A DNA stretch of 64,000 nt from WLMZ01 sp043753895 (GCA_043753895.1 JAYUWK010000128.1:1-64000); one strand, 5' to 3'. Shown: positions 15,956 through 25,099, counted from the stretch's first letter. The notes: generated by a model not told the origin, from the sequence alone. Made by a program: numbers and translations.

Positions 15956-17049
15956 CGTTCAACCTGGCTCGCGCTCGTCGCACGTTTGCCGGTGTCGCGC
16001 TCGTTTGCCTGTCGCTTGGCGCATGCAGTTCGTCGAACAAGACGCCGAGTACGTCCGCTCCGCCGGCCACAGACGCGCCGACGACCACGTCGACGTCGGT
16101 ACCGAAAACGGAGGCACCGACAACGAGCGTGGCAGCGGGTCCCACCTCGCCGCTCACGGGCATGCCGCTCGCCGATCCGGCTACCGCCGATCGAGTGGCG
16201 CTGGTGGTCAAGATCGACAATCATCCGCTTGCCCGGCCACAGAGCGGACTCAACCAAGCCGACATCGTCTTCGAGGAGAACGTGGAGCAGCTCACCCGAT
16301 TTGCCGCGGTGTTCCAGAGCCAGGACTCGAACCCCGTTGGTCCCATCCGATCGGGGCGCACACAGGACATTGCCCTGTTGGGCTCGTTCAACCGGCCTTT
16401 GTTCGCATGGAGCGGAGGCAACCGCAGGGTGACCGATGCCATCGAAGCCAGCGATCTGCGCCAGCTGAGCGCGCTGCAGCAGAAGGGGTTTTACCGCGCC
16501 AACGATCGTCTTGGACCACACAACGTGTACTCGACCACCGATACGTTGTTCGCCCTTGCGCCGGCTGACGCAGGACCTCCACAACCGCAGTTCAGCTACC
16601 GGACCGAGGCAACGCCCGCAGTCGGCGACGATATTGCGGCGGTGAACGTGTCCATGGACGGCGTGAAGGTGCGGTGGTTGTGGGATCCGACGAGTGGCAT
16701 GTTCCTGCGGCTCAGCGATGGCAAGGCGCACCTCGACGCCATCGGAAACTCGCAGGTTTCGACGAACAACGTCGTGGTGCTGTACGTCGAATACAAGCCG
16801 AGCCCCGCCGATGCACATAGCCCCGAGGCACAAACGCTCGGCACCGGCGAGGCGCTGGTGTTCTCGGCAGGCAAGTACCAACAGGGCACGTGGACACGCA
16901 TCGATCGCCTCCAGCCGTTCTCGCTGAAGGACGCATCCGGCAATGTCATCGCGCTGACGCCCGGGCGCACGTTCGTCGAACTCGGTCGGGTCGGATCAGC
17001 GGCACCGGTTCCGGCTGGCACCGATCCCAACTCGGTGGCCTTTCCGTAA
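15952..17049 (+). CDS. DUF3048 lipoprotein (YerB-like)
   Basis: A 365-residue secreted lipoprotein. GTG 15952 overlaps the htpX stop. The signal peptide ends with the lipobox LGAC near residue 23, then a Thr/Ser/Pro-rich linker to about residue 60. The DUF3048 core contains SPLTGMPL, VALVVKIDNHPLARPQSGLNQADIVFEE, NPVGPIRSGR and HNVYSTTDTLF, with a C-terminal region having GEALVFSAGKYQQGTW and ALTPGRTFVEL. Exported, attached to the outer face of the membrane. The biochemical role of this family is not established; the link to LemA/HtpX suggests envelope maintenance. Confidence 0.9.
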   Translation: MTFNLARARRTFAGVALVCLSLGACSSSNKTPSTSAPPATDAPTTTSTSVPKTEAPTTSVAAGPTSPLTGMPLADPATADRVALVVKIDNHPLARPQSGLNQADIVFEENVEQLTRFAAVFQSQDSNPVGPIRSGRTQDIALLGSFNRPLFAWSGGNRRVTDAIEASDLRQLSALQQKGFYRANDRLGPHNVYSTTDTLFALAPADAGPPQPQFSYRTEATPAVGDDIAAVNVSMDGVKVRWLWDPTSGMFLRLSDGKAHLDAIGNSQVSTNNVVVLYVEYKPSPADAHSPEAQTLGTGEALVFSAGKYQQGTWTRIDRLQPFSLKDASGNVIALTPGRTFVELGRVGSAAPVPAGTDPNSVAFP

Positions 17050-17153
17050 CCCATCGACCTTTCCCTCACCCAACGACCTTCCCTCACTCAGAGACACAGT
17101 GAGACACGCGGCACGCAGTTGATTCCGGTCGTCGTGATTGAGGCCCGAATGGG

Positions 17154-17159
17154 TACGCT
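17154..17159 (+). promoter_or_regulatory. -10 hexamer TACGCT for pdxS
   Basis: Six nt before ATG 17166, with a possible -35 TTGATT upstream near 17120; leaderless-type promoter for the pdxST-yebC-bcp run. Confidence 0.5.
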
Positions 17160-17165
17160 GTTGTG

Positions 17166-18068
17166 ATGAGTTCCGTCGAACCTTCCACCACGCGTGCAAC
17201 CGGCACCTATCCCGTCAAGCGGGGCCTGGCCGAGATGTTGAAAGGCGGGGTGATCATGGACGTGGTCAACTCCGAGCAGGCCAAGATCGCCGAGGATTCC
17301 GGAGCATGTGCCGTGATGGCGCTCGAGCGCGTGCCTGCCGACATCCGTCGTGATGGCGGTGTTGCGCGCATGAGCGATCCCGACATGATCGACGCAATCA
17401 AGGCATCTGTGTCCATTCCCGTGATGGCCAAAGTTCGTATCGGCCACTTCGTCGAAGCGCAGATCCTCGAGGCACTAGGGGTCGACTTCATCGACGAGAG
17501 CGAAGTGCTCACTCCCGCCGACGAAACGCATCACATCGACAAGTACAAGTTCACGGTCCCGTTCGTGTGCGGCGCCACCAACCTCGGTGAAGCGCTGCGG
17601 CGTATCTCCGAAGGGGCGTGCATGATCCGCTCGAAGGGCGAAGCCGGAACGGGCAACATCGTTGAGGCCGTGCGACATCTTCGTTCCATCATCGGGGACA
17701 TGCGCAAGATCACTCAAGCCGATTCCGCCGAACTCTTCGAGTGGGCCAAGCGCCTGCAGGCACCGCTACCACTCGTGCAAGAGGTTGCCGAAACCGGATG
17801 GCTGCCAGTACCCATGTTCTGTGCGGGAGGTATCGCCACACCTGCGGATGCTGCGCTCGCCATGCAGCTCGGCGCGGAAGCTGTGTTCGTCGGCTCGGGC
17901 ATCTTCAAGAGCGACGATCCCATGCCGCGGGCCAAGGCAATCGTCGAGGCCACCACACACTTCAACGATGCGCATATTCTCGCCAAGGTCAGCCGGAGCC
18001 TCGGCGCCCCGATGACCGGCATCGGGATGGACGAGATCAACCAGCGCTACGCCGATCGCGGCTGGTAG
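17166..18068 (+). CDS. pdxS: pyridoxal 5'-phosphate synthase, PdxS subunit
   Basis: A 300-residue (beta/alpha)8 synthase that condenses ribose 5-phosphate, glyceraldehyde 3-phosphate and ammonia to PLP. Diagnostic sequences: KRGLAEMLKGGVIMDVVN, ACAVMALERVPADIRRDGGVARM, IPVMAKVRIGHFVEAQ (Schiff-base Lys), and MIRSKGEAGTGN (second Lys and phosphate loop). Length is normal for the family. It forms a dodecamer with the PdxT glutaminase encoded next. GTG 17163 is an alternative start by one codon. Confidence 0.97.
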   Translation: MSSVEPSTTRATGTYPVKRGLAEMLKGGVIMDVVNSEQAKIAEDSGACAVMALERVPADIRRDGGVARMSDPDMIDAIKASVSIPVMAKVRIGHFVEAQILEALGVDFIDESEVLTPADETHHIDKYKFTVPFVCGATNLGEALRRISEGACMIRSKGEAGTGNIVEAVRHLRSIIGDMRKITQADSAELFEWAKRLQAPLPLVQEVAETGWLPVPMFCAGGIATPADAALAMQLGAEAVFVGSGIFKSDDPMPRAKAIVEATTHFNDAHILAKVSRSLGAPMTGIGMDEINQRYADRGW

Positions 18069-18127
18069 TCGGCTACCCGGTCGAAACGCAAGATCTCCCG
18101 TGGACACATCTCGTTCGGAGCCCCCAG

Positions 18128-18694
18128 GTGCTGGTCGGCGTGCTTGCGCTGCAGGGCGCCTTCTCAGCCCACCAGTCTGCGCTCGCTGAGTGCGGCGCCA
18201 CCACTCGTCAGGTACGGGTTGCCGCTGATTTGCAAGGAATTGACGCACTGGTGATGCCGGGGGGTGAGAGCACAACGATGTCCCGGCTTCTTGCCACCTC
18301 GGGGCTGTTCGATCCATTGGGTGAGCGCATCAGCGATGGGCTGGCAGTCTTCGGCACGTGCGCGGGAATGATCCTGCTCGCTCGCGAGGTACTCGACGGG
18401 CGTCCCGATCAGCGCAGCTACAACGCCATCGACATCACCGTGCGGCGCAACGGCTACGGCCGCCAAGTCGACAGTTTCGAGGCTGACATCGATGTCGATT
18501 CGCTCGCAGCACCATTCCATGCGGTGTTCATCCGTGCCCCCAAGGTCGAGCGCGTCGGTCCCGACGTCACCGTCCTTGCGTCGCACGATGGCGTGCCGGT
18601 GGTGGCGCGACATGGCAGGGTGTTCGTCGCTTCGTTCCACCCCGAACTCACCCCCGATCCTCGTCTTCATTCGCTGTTCCTCCAGGAGGTCTAG
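18128..18694 (+). CDS. pdxT: pyridoxal 5'-phosphate synthase glutaminase, PdxT subunit
   Basis: A 188-residue class I glutamine amidotransferase. GTG 18128 is preceded by GGAG at 18117-18120. Motifs: VGVLALQGAFSAH at the N-terminus, MPGGESTTMSRLL (oxyanion loop), the nucleophile Cys in FGTCAGMILLA, and the His/Glu pair in ASFHPEL. It supplies ammonia from glutamine to PdxS. A 59-nt gap separates it from pdxS; the yebC ribosome binding site lies in its last codons. Confidence 0.95.
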   Translation: MLVGVLALQGAFSAHQSALAECGATTRQVRVAADLQGIDALVMPGGESTTMSRLLATSGLFDPLGERISDGLAVFGTCAGMILLAREVLDGRPDQRSYNAIDITVRRNGYGRQVDSFEADIDVDSLAAPFHAVFIRAPKVERVGPDVTVLASHDGVPVVARHGRVFVASFHPELTPDPRLHSLFLQEV

Positions 18695-18696
18695 TT

Positions 18697-19449
18697 ATGT
18701 CCGGTCATTCAAAATGGGCCACGATCAAGCACCAAAAAGGTGCCAAGGACAAAGCACGTGGCAAGTTGTTCAACAAGATCGCACGCCAACTCGAGGTCGC
18801 CGCGCGCGAAGGCGGCGGCGACGCATCGAGCAACTCGTCCCTGCGTACTGCGATTCAAAAGGCCAAGGCCGGCCAGATGACCAACGACGCGATCGAACGA
18901 GCGATCAAGCGCGGTACCGGGGCCGATGATGGCGGCACCTACGAGGCCATCATGTACGAGGGCTACGCGCCGGGTGGCGTCGCCATCTTGGTCGACACCC
19001 TCACCGACAACCGCAACCGCACCGGCTCCGACGTCCGCAACATCTTCTCCAAGCTCGGTGGCAGTCTGGCCGAGCCAGGTGCGGTGGGCTGGCAGTTCAG
19101 CCGCAGGGGCGTCATCATCGTCGATGGTGCGTCCGGCGAGGACGACGTGATGATGGCGGCGCTCGACGCAGGTGCCGACGACGTGACGGCAGACGGCGAA
19201 GGTGATTGGCGCGTCACGTGCACGCCCAATCATGTCTACGACCTCCAGTCGGCGCTCGAGACGGCCGGCCTGAGCGTGAGATCAGCCGAGAGCACAATGG
19301 TGTCGTCGGTGATCATCGAGGTGACCGACGCTGCGGATGCGCGTAAGATCCTGCGCATGCTGGATGCCTTCGAGGACAACGACGATGTGCAGGACGTCTT
19401 CAGCAACTTCGATATTTCTGATGAGTTGATGGAGGAGGCCAGCACATGA
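18697..19449 (+). CDS. yebC: YebC/PmpR family protein
   Basis: A 250-residue protein with the invariant start MSGHSKWATIKHQKGAKDK, the NDAIERAIKRGTG segment, and the three-domain layout of the family (full length). ATG 18697 follows CCAGGAGGT. YebC proteins were annotated as transcription regulators; recent work on this family links them to ribosomes stalled at proline-rich stretches. It is located between pdxT and bcp and overlaps bcp by 4 nt, so it is part of that operon. Confidence 0.95.
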   Translation: MSGHSKWATIKHQKGAKDKARGKLFNKIARQLEVAAREGGGDASSNSSLRTAIQKAKAGQMTNDAIERAIKRGTGADDGGTYEAIMYEGYAPGGVAILVDTLTDNRNRTGSDVRNIFSKLGGSLAEPGAVGWQFSRRGVIIVDGASGEDDVMMAALDAGADDVTADGEGDWRVTCTPNHVYDLQSALETAGLSVRSAESTMVSSVIIEVTDAADARKILRMLDAFEDNDDVQDVFSNFDISDELMEEAST

Positions 19450-19904
19450 GCATCGGTATCGGTGACAAGGCGCCTGATTTCACACTCATCGGCACAGGCG
19501 GCACGAGCTACTCATTGGCGTCGTATCGGGGCCACGCCGTGGTGCTCGTATTTTACCCGGGCGATGACACGCCTGTATGCACCAAGCAGCTCAACACGTA
19601 CAGCAATGATCTGGCTCAGTTCGACGAGGTCGGGGCGCAGGTGTTGGCCATTTCGGCCCAAGACGTGGCCAGCCATGACAAGTTCAGCGGCAAGCACGGC
19701 TTCAAGTTCCCGCTGCTGGCCGACACCGACAAGGCCATCGCTGGCCTGTACGGCACGCTCGGGCCACTCGGCTTCCCCCGTCGCAGCGTGTTCGTGGTCG
19801 ATGCGCAGGGCATCATCCGCTATGCGCATCGCGCAATCGCCGGGCTCACGTACCGTCCGGTGAGCGAACTTGTCGATGCCGTGCGTAACGCTCAGACCGC
19901 CTGA
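19446..19904 (+). CDS. bcp: thiol peroxidase of the AhpC/TSA-BCP family
   Basis: A 152-residue peroxiredoxin: GDKAPDFTLIG, VLVFYPGDDTPVCTKQLNTY with peroxidatic Cys in PVCTKQ (the usual TPxC shift), and FPRRSVFVVDAQGIIRYAH. No obvious resolving Cys elsewhere, so probably a 1-Cys type. It reduces hydroperoxides in the cytoplasm. Overlaps yebC by 4 nt (ATGA). Confidence 0.93.
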   Translation: MSIGIGDKAPDFTLIGTGGTSYSLASYRGHAVVLVFYPGDDTPVCTKQLNTYSNDLAQFDEVGAQVLAISAQDVASHDKFSGKHGFKFPLLADTDKAIAGLYGTLGPLGFPRRSVFVVDAQGIIRYAHRAIAGLTYRPVSELVDAVRNAQTA

Positions 19905-19909
19905 TCCCT

Positions 19910-19962
19910 TGGCTGATCTTCTGGCTGTTTTTTAGCTGGTCCTCCATCCGCGTGATCAGCCA
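19910..19962. repeat. 9-bp inverted repeat upstream of ruvC
   Basis: TGGCTGATC (19910-19918) and GATCAGCCA (19954-19962) are perfectly complementary with a 35-nt spacer that contains TTTTTT (19928-19933). The right arm ends 10 bp before the proposed ruvC -10. It could be a transcript-end structure of the bcp operon or an operator. Confidence 0.4.
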
Positions 19963-19972
19963 CCGTAGGGGT

Positions 19973-19978
19973 TACGAT
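19973..19978 (+). promoter_or_regulatory. -10 hexamer TACGAT for ruvCAB
   Basis: Eight nt before GTG 19987; leaderless-type start for the Holliday junction operon. No actinobacterial-type SOS palindrome was recognised nearby. Confidence 0.45.
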
Positions 19979-19986
19979 ACGAACCT

Positions 19987-20529
19987 GTGTTCGTGATGCG
20001 CTCGCCTGACGAGCCCCTCGTTGTCTTGGGCATCGACCCCGGCCTCACGCGCTGCGGCTATGCAGCGGTGCAGGCCAGTGGGCCAGGTGCGGCCGTTGCG
20101 CTCAGTCTCGGGGTGATCAAGACACCACCCACTGACCCACTCCCCAAACGCCTCGCCGAGCTGCGCGCCGAGTTCAGCGCGCTGATGCTCGAGTTCCGCC
20201 CGCACGTGGTGGCCGTCGAGCAAGTGTTCTTCCAGAACAACGTTCGCACCGCAATGAGCGTCGGTCAGGCCAGCGGATTGGCATTGGCCGAAGCGTGGGC
20301 GTGCGGCTGCGAAGTCGTGCAGTACACGCCGAATCAGGTCAAGGGCGCCGTTGCGGGCTGGGGCGCTGCCGACAAGGCTCAGGTACAAAAGATGGTGCAG
20401 GCGCGCCTTGGCCTGAGTTCCATACCCAAACCCGCCGATGCGGCCGATGCTGCGGCGCTCGCGCTGTGCCATCTGGCGATGGCTCCGTTGCGTTCGCGGG
20501 TTCGTCAGGTCGTTGGAGGAGCGCGATGA
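19987..20529 (+). CDS. ruvC: Holliday junction resolvase RuvC
   Basis: A 180-residue RNase H-fold endonuclease. Catalytic acidic residues are visible in LGIDPGLTRCGYA, VAVEQVFFQNN, and KPADAADAAALALCH. It cleaves four-way junctions symmetrically. GTG 19987 chosen; an in-frame ATG lies three codons later. Overlaps ruvA by 4 nt. Confidence 0.96.
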   Translation: MFVMRSPDEPLVVLGIDPGLTRCGYAAVQASGPGAAVALSLGVIKTPPTDPLPKRLAELRAEFSALMLEFRPHVVAVEQVFFQNNVRTAMSVGQASGLALAEAWACGCEVVQYTPNQVKGAVAGWGAADKAQVQKMVQARLGLSSIPKPADAADAAALALCHLAMAPLRSRVRQVVGGAR

Positions 20530-21122
20530 TCGGTTCGTTGCGCGGCGTCGTGCTCGAACGAGGTGTCGACACCGCGGTGCTCCTCGAAGTCGGTGGCGTC
20601 GGCTACCTGATCACCGTGACACCGCGAACGCTCGCCGAACTGGAACCGGGCGCCAACGTGTTCCTGTACGTGCACCATCACATCCGTGAGGACACCCAGA
20701 CTCTGTTCGGATTCCTTCGGCGCGACGATCGGGCAACCTTTCAAATATTGATTGCCACCCATGGTGTCGGGCCAGCCCTCGCCATGGCCATCCTCGGCAC
20801 CCACAGCCCAGCCGCCCTTGTTGACATCGTCACCAGCGCCGACAACGCCTCGCTGTGCCTCGTTCCCGGCGTCGGCAAGAAAACCGCGGAGCGGTTGCTC
20901 ATCGAATTGAAGAATCGGCTCAATCTGGCGACGCTCGATCCGGTTGCCGCCAGCGTCGCTGCAGGTGGCAATGCTGTACTCGGCGACGTGCGCGAGGCGT
21001 TGTACGGACTGGGGTACGCGCCCGAAGAGGTACGCGATGCCCTACGCGAACTTCCGTCGGGCAGCGATGCGTCCTCGCTCCTGCGCGAGGCGCTGCAGTT
21101 GTTGGGCGCTCGCCGTGCGTGA
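20526..21122 (+). CDS. ruvA: Holliday junction branch migration protein RuvA
   Basis: A 198-residue protein: MIGSLRGVVLE (OB-fold start), HHIREDTQTLFGF, two helix-hairpin-helix motifs in HGVGPALAMAIL and LVPGVGKKTAERLLIELK, and the C-terminal RuvB-binding three-helix domain (DVREALYGLGY). It binds the junction as a tetramer and loads RuvB. ATG 20526 overlaps the ruvC stop; the end overlaps ruvB by 8 nt. Confidence 0.97.
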   Translation: MIGSLRGVVLERGVDTAVLLEVGGVGYLITVTPRTLAELEPGANVFLYVHHHIREDTQTLFGFLRRDDRATFQILIATHGVGPALAMAILGTHSPAALVDIVTSADNASLCLVPGVGKKTAERLLIELKNRLNLATLDPVAASVAAGGNAVLGDVREALYGLGYAPEEVRDALRELPSGSDASSLLREALQLLGARRA

Positions 21123-22149
21123 GGAGTTTCTCGACCCTGGCGTGAACAACGAGATTGAGGAAACCGACGAGATTGGTCTTCGGCCGCGGCGACTCGCCGA
21201 CTTCGTCGGCCAACGCGAGCTCAAAGAGCACCTCACCATTGTTATCGAGGCGGCCCGCCGTCGCAATCAACCGATCGATCACCTGCTCCTCGCCGGCCCG
21301 CCCGGTCTGGGCAAGACCACCATGGCAGGCATCGTCGCGGCCGAGATGGGCGTACACCTGCACATCACGTCCGGTCCCACGCTCGAACGTGCCGGCGACC
21401 TTGCAGCCATCCTGACCAAGCTCGGCGAGGGTGACGTGTTGTTCATCGATGAGATTCATCGTCTTTCGCGTGCCGTCGAGGAGATCCTGTATCCAGCCAT
21501 GGAGGACTTCCAGCTCGACATCGTGGTGGGTAAGGGGCCAGCTGCATCCTCGATTCGCCTGCCGCTTCCACCGTTTACGTTGGTGGGCGCGACGACACGC
21601 ACGGGCATGATCACCGGACCGCTGCGCGATCGATTCGGCCTCGTCGCCCGACTCGATTTTTACGAGGTCGACGAACTCGAGGCGATCGTGCGCCGGGCAG
21701 CAGGAATTCTCGATGTCATGGTCAGCGACGAAGGAGCCTGGGAGATTGCCCGACGCAGTCGTGGCACTCCGCGAATCGCCAACCGACTCCTGCGCCGCGT
21801 ACGCGACTACGCCGAGGTCCGTGGTGACGGCACCATCAACACCGACACGGCGCGGGCAGGCCTTGCTGTGTTCGGCGTCGATCAGCGAGGCCTCGACAAG
21901 GTGGACCGCGCGATTCTCACCGCGATCTGTGTGCAATTCCGGGGTGGCCCAGTTGGATTGTCGACCGTTGCCATCAGTGTGGGCGAACAAACCGAGACCG
22001 TCGAAGATGTGTATGAGCCCTTCCTCATCCAACAGGGCTTGCTGGCGCGAACGCCACGCGGTCGCATTGCGATGCCGTCGGCGTGGGTGCATCTCGGTCT
22101 CGAGTCACCTCCTATTGGCAGCGGGGGCGCACCCAACCTGTTCGGTTGA
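21115..22149 (+). CDS. ruvB: Holliday junction branch migration ATPase RuvB
   Basis: A 344-residue AAA+ motor: LRPRRLADFVGQ, Walker A LAGPPGLGKTT, Walker B DVLFIDEIHRLS, sensor GATTRTGMITGPLRDRFG, the arginine finger region SRGTPRIANRLLRRVRD, and the C-terminal winged helix (TPRGRIAMPSAWVHLG). Start GTG 21115 lies inside the end of ruvA. Completes an uninterrupted ruvC-ruvA-ruvB operon. Confidence 0.97.
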   Translation: MREEFLDPGVNNEIEETDEIGLRPRRLADFVGQRELKEHLTIVIEAARRRNQPIDHLLLAGPPGLGKTTMAGIVAAEMGVHLHITSGPTLERAGDLAAILTKLGEGDVLFIDEIHRLSRAVEEILYPAMEDFQLDIVVGKGPAASSIRLPLPPFTLVGATTRTGMITGPLRDRFGLVARLDFYEVDELEAIVRRAAGILDVMVSDEGAWEIARRSRGTPRIANRLLRRVRDYAEVRGDGTINTDTARAGLAVFGVDQRGLDKVDRAILTAICVQFRGGPVGLSTVAISVGEQTETVEDVYEPFLIQQGLLARTPRGRIAMPSAWVHLGLESPPIGSGGAPNLFG

Positions 22150-22190
22150 CGACACCCTCACGGCCCCGGCGATGTGAACACAAACGGCGT

Positions 22191-22907
22191 TCAACCGGCG
22201 GGCAGATACAACCCGAGGAAGGCCATCGTCTTGGTCCACGCAGCCTGAGCGGCGTTCTCGTTGTAGAACATCTCGGACTCGTGATTGTCGAAGGCGTGCC
22301 CCGCGTTTTCGACGTTGAGGACGAAGCCCTCGCGTCCGGCGATGGCTGCACTGATCGCGTCGACACCCTCGTTGGGGATGAACGCATCTGCGTTGCCGAA
22401 GTGGAACAGCGTGGGACACGACACCTGATCGATCATGCCCAGCATCGAGGGCACCCCTGAGCCGTAATAGCTCACACAGCAGCTCGGTTGTGCCGATGCG
22501 GTAACGGCCCACGCCAACGTGCCGCCGAGGCAGTAGCCCACCACTGCAGGTGCCTGGCCCCCTGTGGTGAGCGTGGCAAGATGCTCGAGGGCTGCCACGC
22601 AGTCGCCCACGGCGGCCGGGAAGTCGAGCTGTTGCACCTTCTCCATCGATGCGCCGAGACCGGCCTCGGTGTGGTCCGATTGCCAATTCGGCGCGAAACG
22701 CCAGAACACGTCGGGCGCGCCGACGATGTATCCGGCTGCGGCCAAGCGCTCGGCGACGGAACGAATGTAGGGGCCGACTCCGAAGATCTCCTGGATCAGC
22801 AGAACAGCGACCGAGCCGCCGACGGCGGGCGTCCAGACATGGAGGTCCATGCTGCCGGCGTCACCGCAGGAGACAGAGTCGGTACGGGGTGTCGATGAAG
22901 CGCTCAT
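22191..22907 (-). CDS. dienelactone hydrolase family protein
   Basis: A 238-residue alpha/beta hydrolase. Seen: VLLIQEIFGVGPYIRSVAERLAAAGY (oxyanion/Glu motif), nucleophile Cys in VVGYCLGGTLA, Asp region in HFGNADAFIP, and His in NAGHAFDN: the Cys-Asp-His triad of dienelactone hydrolases. These hydrolyse cyclic lactones from aromatic degradation, but many members act on other esters. ATG 22907 is chosen by family N-terminus; no ribosome binding site or TANNNT box is obvious. Convergent with ruvB, divergent from queA. Confidence 0.9.
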   Translation of the reverse strand: MSASSTPRTDSVSCGDAGSMDLHVWTPAVGGSVAVLLIQEIFGVGPYIRSVAERLAAAGYIVGAPDVFWRFAPNWQSDHTEAGLGASMEKVQQLDFPAAVGDCVAALEHLATLTTGGQAPAVVGYCLGGTLAWAVTASAQPSCCVSYYGSGVPSMLGMIDQVSCPTLFHFGNADAFIPNEGVDAISAAIAGREGFVLNVENAGHAFDNHESEMFYNENAAQAAWTKTMAFLGLYLPAG

Positions 22908-22961
22908 GTGATCATCGTGGCACACGGATGCACCGTCGGTTCCACACGGGCGGACGCCCCG

Positions 22962-22967
22962 TAGCCT
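22962..22967 (+). promoter_or_regulatory. -10 hexamer TAGCCT for queA
   Basis: Eight nt before ATG 22976; leaderless-type start. Confidence 0.45.
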
Positions 22968-22975
22968 TGACGGAC

Positions 22976-24001
22976 ATGCGCCTTGGTGACTTCGACTACG
23001 ACCTCCCGGCGGAGCGCATTGCGCAGACCCCGACGGAGCCACGCGATGCAGCTCGGCTCCTGATGGACCAGGGGCCAGACGCACCGCTGCACCGCCATGT
23101 TCGCAATCTCGGCGAGTACCTGCGGGCCGGAGACCTGCTCGTGGTGAATGACTCAAAGGTGATCCCCGCGCGGCTTCGACTGCACCGACACAGCGGGGGA
23201 GCGGCCGAGGTCCTCCTGCTGGAACCGCAATCCGGTCACGCGGGCGACGGCGTCCATCGAGTGTGGGAGGCCCTCGTGCGACCGGGCAAGAAGCTTCGCG
23301 TCGGCGAGCAACTGCTGACGAAGGCCGGCGAGGCACTCATCGAGATCGGAGCTCGGACGAGCTCGGGAGACACCTTCTCGGTGACGCTTCTGGGTGACGG
23401 CGATCCCCTCGAACTGCTGGCCGGGCACGGCGACATGCCACTGCCCCCGTATATCAACACGCCACTGGCGCAGTCCGATCGGTACCAAACGGTCTATGCC
23501 AGCGCGCCCGGCTCCGCAGCCGCGCCGACCGCCGGTCTGCACTTCACTCCCGAGCTGCTTGAGTCGCTGCAGGCGGCGGGTATCGGGGTTGCTCGCGTCG
23601 AGCTGGTCGTCGGTCTCGACACCTTCCAGCCGATGAGTGCTGCAGATCCACGTGATCACATCATCCACAGCGAGCGCTACCGCGTCACCCATGAAGTGCT
23701 CGATCGTTGTCGGAGCGCCGAGCGCGTGGTTGCGGTGGGCACCACAGCGACGCGTGCGCTCGAGTCGGCGGCGACCTTCGGCGAACTCGAAGGGCGAACC
23801 CGGCTCTTCATTCATCAGGGCTACGAGTGGAAGGTGGTGGATCTACTGATGACCAACTTTCACTTGCCTCGGACAACACTGCTGCTGATGATCGATGCGT
23901 TCGTCGGGCCCCGTTGGCGACGATTATACGAAGCAGCGCTGGAGCGCGACTATCGGTTTCTGTCCTTCGGTGACGCCATGCTGCTCGACAGGAGTCTGTG
24001 A
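22976..24001 (+). CDS. queA: S-adenosylmethionine:tRNA ribosyltransferase-isomerase QueA
   Basis: A 341-residue enzyme transferring and rearranging the ribosyl group of SAM onto 7-aminomethyl-7-deazaguanine in tRNA to form epoxyqueuosine. Family motifs: FDYDLPAERIAQTP, RDAARLLM, LVVNDSKVIPARL, LPPYI, APTAGLHFT and TNFHLPRTTLLLMIDAF. Stop (24001) is immediately followed by tgt, so the two are one operon. Queuosine genes are not universal in Actinomycetota, so their presence is informative about lineage. Confidence 0.97.
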   Translation: MRLGDFDYDLPAERIAQTPTEPRDAARLLMDQGPDAPLHRHVRNLGEYLRAGDLLVVNDSKVIPARLRLHRHSGGAAEVLLLEPQSGHAGDGVHRVWEALVRPGKKLRVGEQLLTKAGEALIEIGARTSSGDTFSVTLLGDGDPLELLAGHGDMPLPPYINTPLAQSDRYQTVYASAPGSAAAPTAGLHFTPELLESLQAAGIGVARVELVVGLDTFQPMSAADPRDHIIHSERYRVTHEVLDRCRSAERVVAVGTTATRALESAATFGELEGRTRLFIHQGYEWKVVDLLMTNFHLPRTTLLLMIDAFVGPRWRRLYEAALERDYRFLSFGDAMLLDRSL

Positions 24002-25099
24002 ATGCACCCCGTTCGATTTGAGTTGATCGCCAATGACGGCATGGCGCGCGCAGGTGTCGGCCACGCAGCCACAGGACAGTACCGAACCCCGTGCTTCATG
24101 CCGGTCGGCACCAGAGGCGCCATCAAGTATCTTTCCGCCGCCGACTACGAACGCCTCGGTGCAGAGATCGTGCTGGGCAATACGTATCACCTCATGCTGC
24201 GCCCGGGTGCGCAAACGGTAGCCGCTCTCGGTGGTCTCGGTGCATTCACAGCTTGGCGCGGGCTCACCCTCACCGACTCTGGTGGATTTCAGATCTTTTC
24301 GCTCGAGCCCAAGGTCGATGACGACGGAGCCACCTTTCGGAGCACCTATGACGGATCGATGCATCGCGTCACTCCCGAGACAGCCGTCGCGACGCAGGAA
24401 CTCCTCGGTGCCGACATCCAAATGGTGCTCGATGTCTGTGCGCCGCTGCCATCGCCACCGGACGTCATCCGTCTTGCTCTCGACCGCACCAGTGCGTGGG
24501 CCGCGCGCGCTCGCGCCGCACACCGGCGAAGCGATCAGGCGCTGTTCGGCATCGTGCAGGGCGGTCTCGATCCCGTGCTTCGGTCCGAGTCGGCGAGACG
24601 CACCGTGGAGATGGGGTTCGATGGCTACGGCATCGGCGGTCTGAGCGTCGGCGAAACCCGGGCGGAGATGCTCCCAGCGCTCGCGGCGGCCATTGAGCAC
24701 CTTCCCGTTGATCGGCCGCGCTACCTGATGGGTGTCGGCGACCCGGCGTCACTCGTCGAGGCCGTGGCCTTGGGAGTGGACCAATTCGACTGCGTCATGC
24801 AGACGCGCATCGGTCGACATGGAACTGCGCTCACGTCGCAGGGCAAGTTGCACGTCAAGAACGCACGCCATGCGCTGTCGCAGGAACCCATCGATGCCAC
24901 GTGCTCGTGCGAGGTCTGCACCCGACATTCGATCGGCTACATCCGCCATCTGTTCCAGGTCGGCGAGCCCACCGGCCCCCGGCTCGTGAGCCTGCACAAT
25001 CTCGCGTGGACACTGCAGTTGATGGACCGGATCCGTACGGCCATTGTGGCTGGCACATTCGAGTCCCTGCGACGCGACATTGTCGACGTATGGGGCTGA
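24002..25099 (+). CDS. tgt: queuine/preQ1 tRNA-guanine transglycosylase
   Basis: A 365-residue TIM-barrel enzyme. Catalytic Asp in TLTDSGGFQIFSL and the nucleophile Asp in DQFDCVMQTRIGRHGTA; substrate-pocket segments FGIVQGG and GYGIGGLSVGE; zinc site CSCEVCTRHS with a later His. It exchanges guanine 34 of GUN anticodons for preQ1. Begins directly after queA. Confidence 0.97.
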   Translation: MHPVRFELIANDGMARAGVGHAATGQYRTPCFMPVGTRGAIKYLSAADYERLGAEIVLGNTYHLMLRPGAQTVAALGGLGAFTAWRGLTLTDSGGFQIFSLEPKVDDDGATFRSTYDGSMHRVTPETAVATQELLGADIQMVLDVCAPLPSPPDVIRLALDRTSAWAARARAAHRRSDQALFGIVQGGLDPVLRSESARRTVEMGFDGYGIGGLSVGETRAEMLPALAAAIEHLPVDRPRYLMGVGDPASLVEAVALGVDQFDCVMQTRIGRHGTALTSQGKLHVKNARHALSQEPIDATCSCEVCTRHSIGYIRHLFQVGEPTGPRLVSLHNLAWTLQLMDRIRTAIVAGTFESLRRDIVDVWG

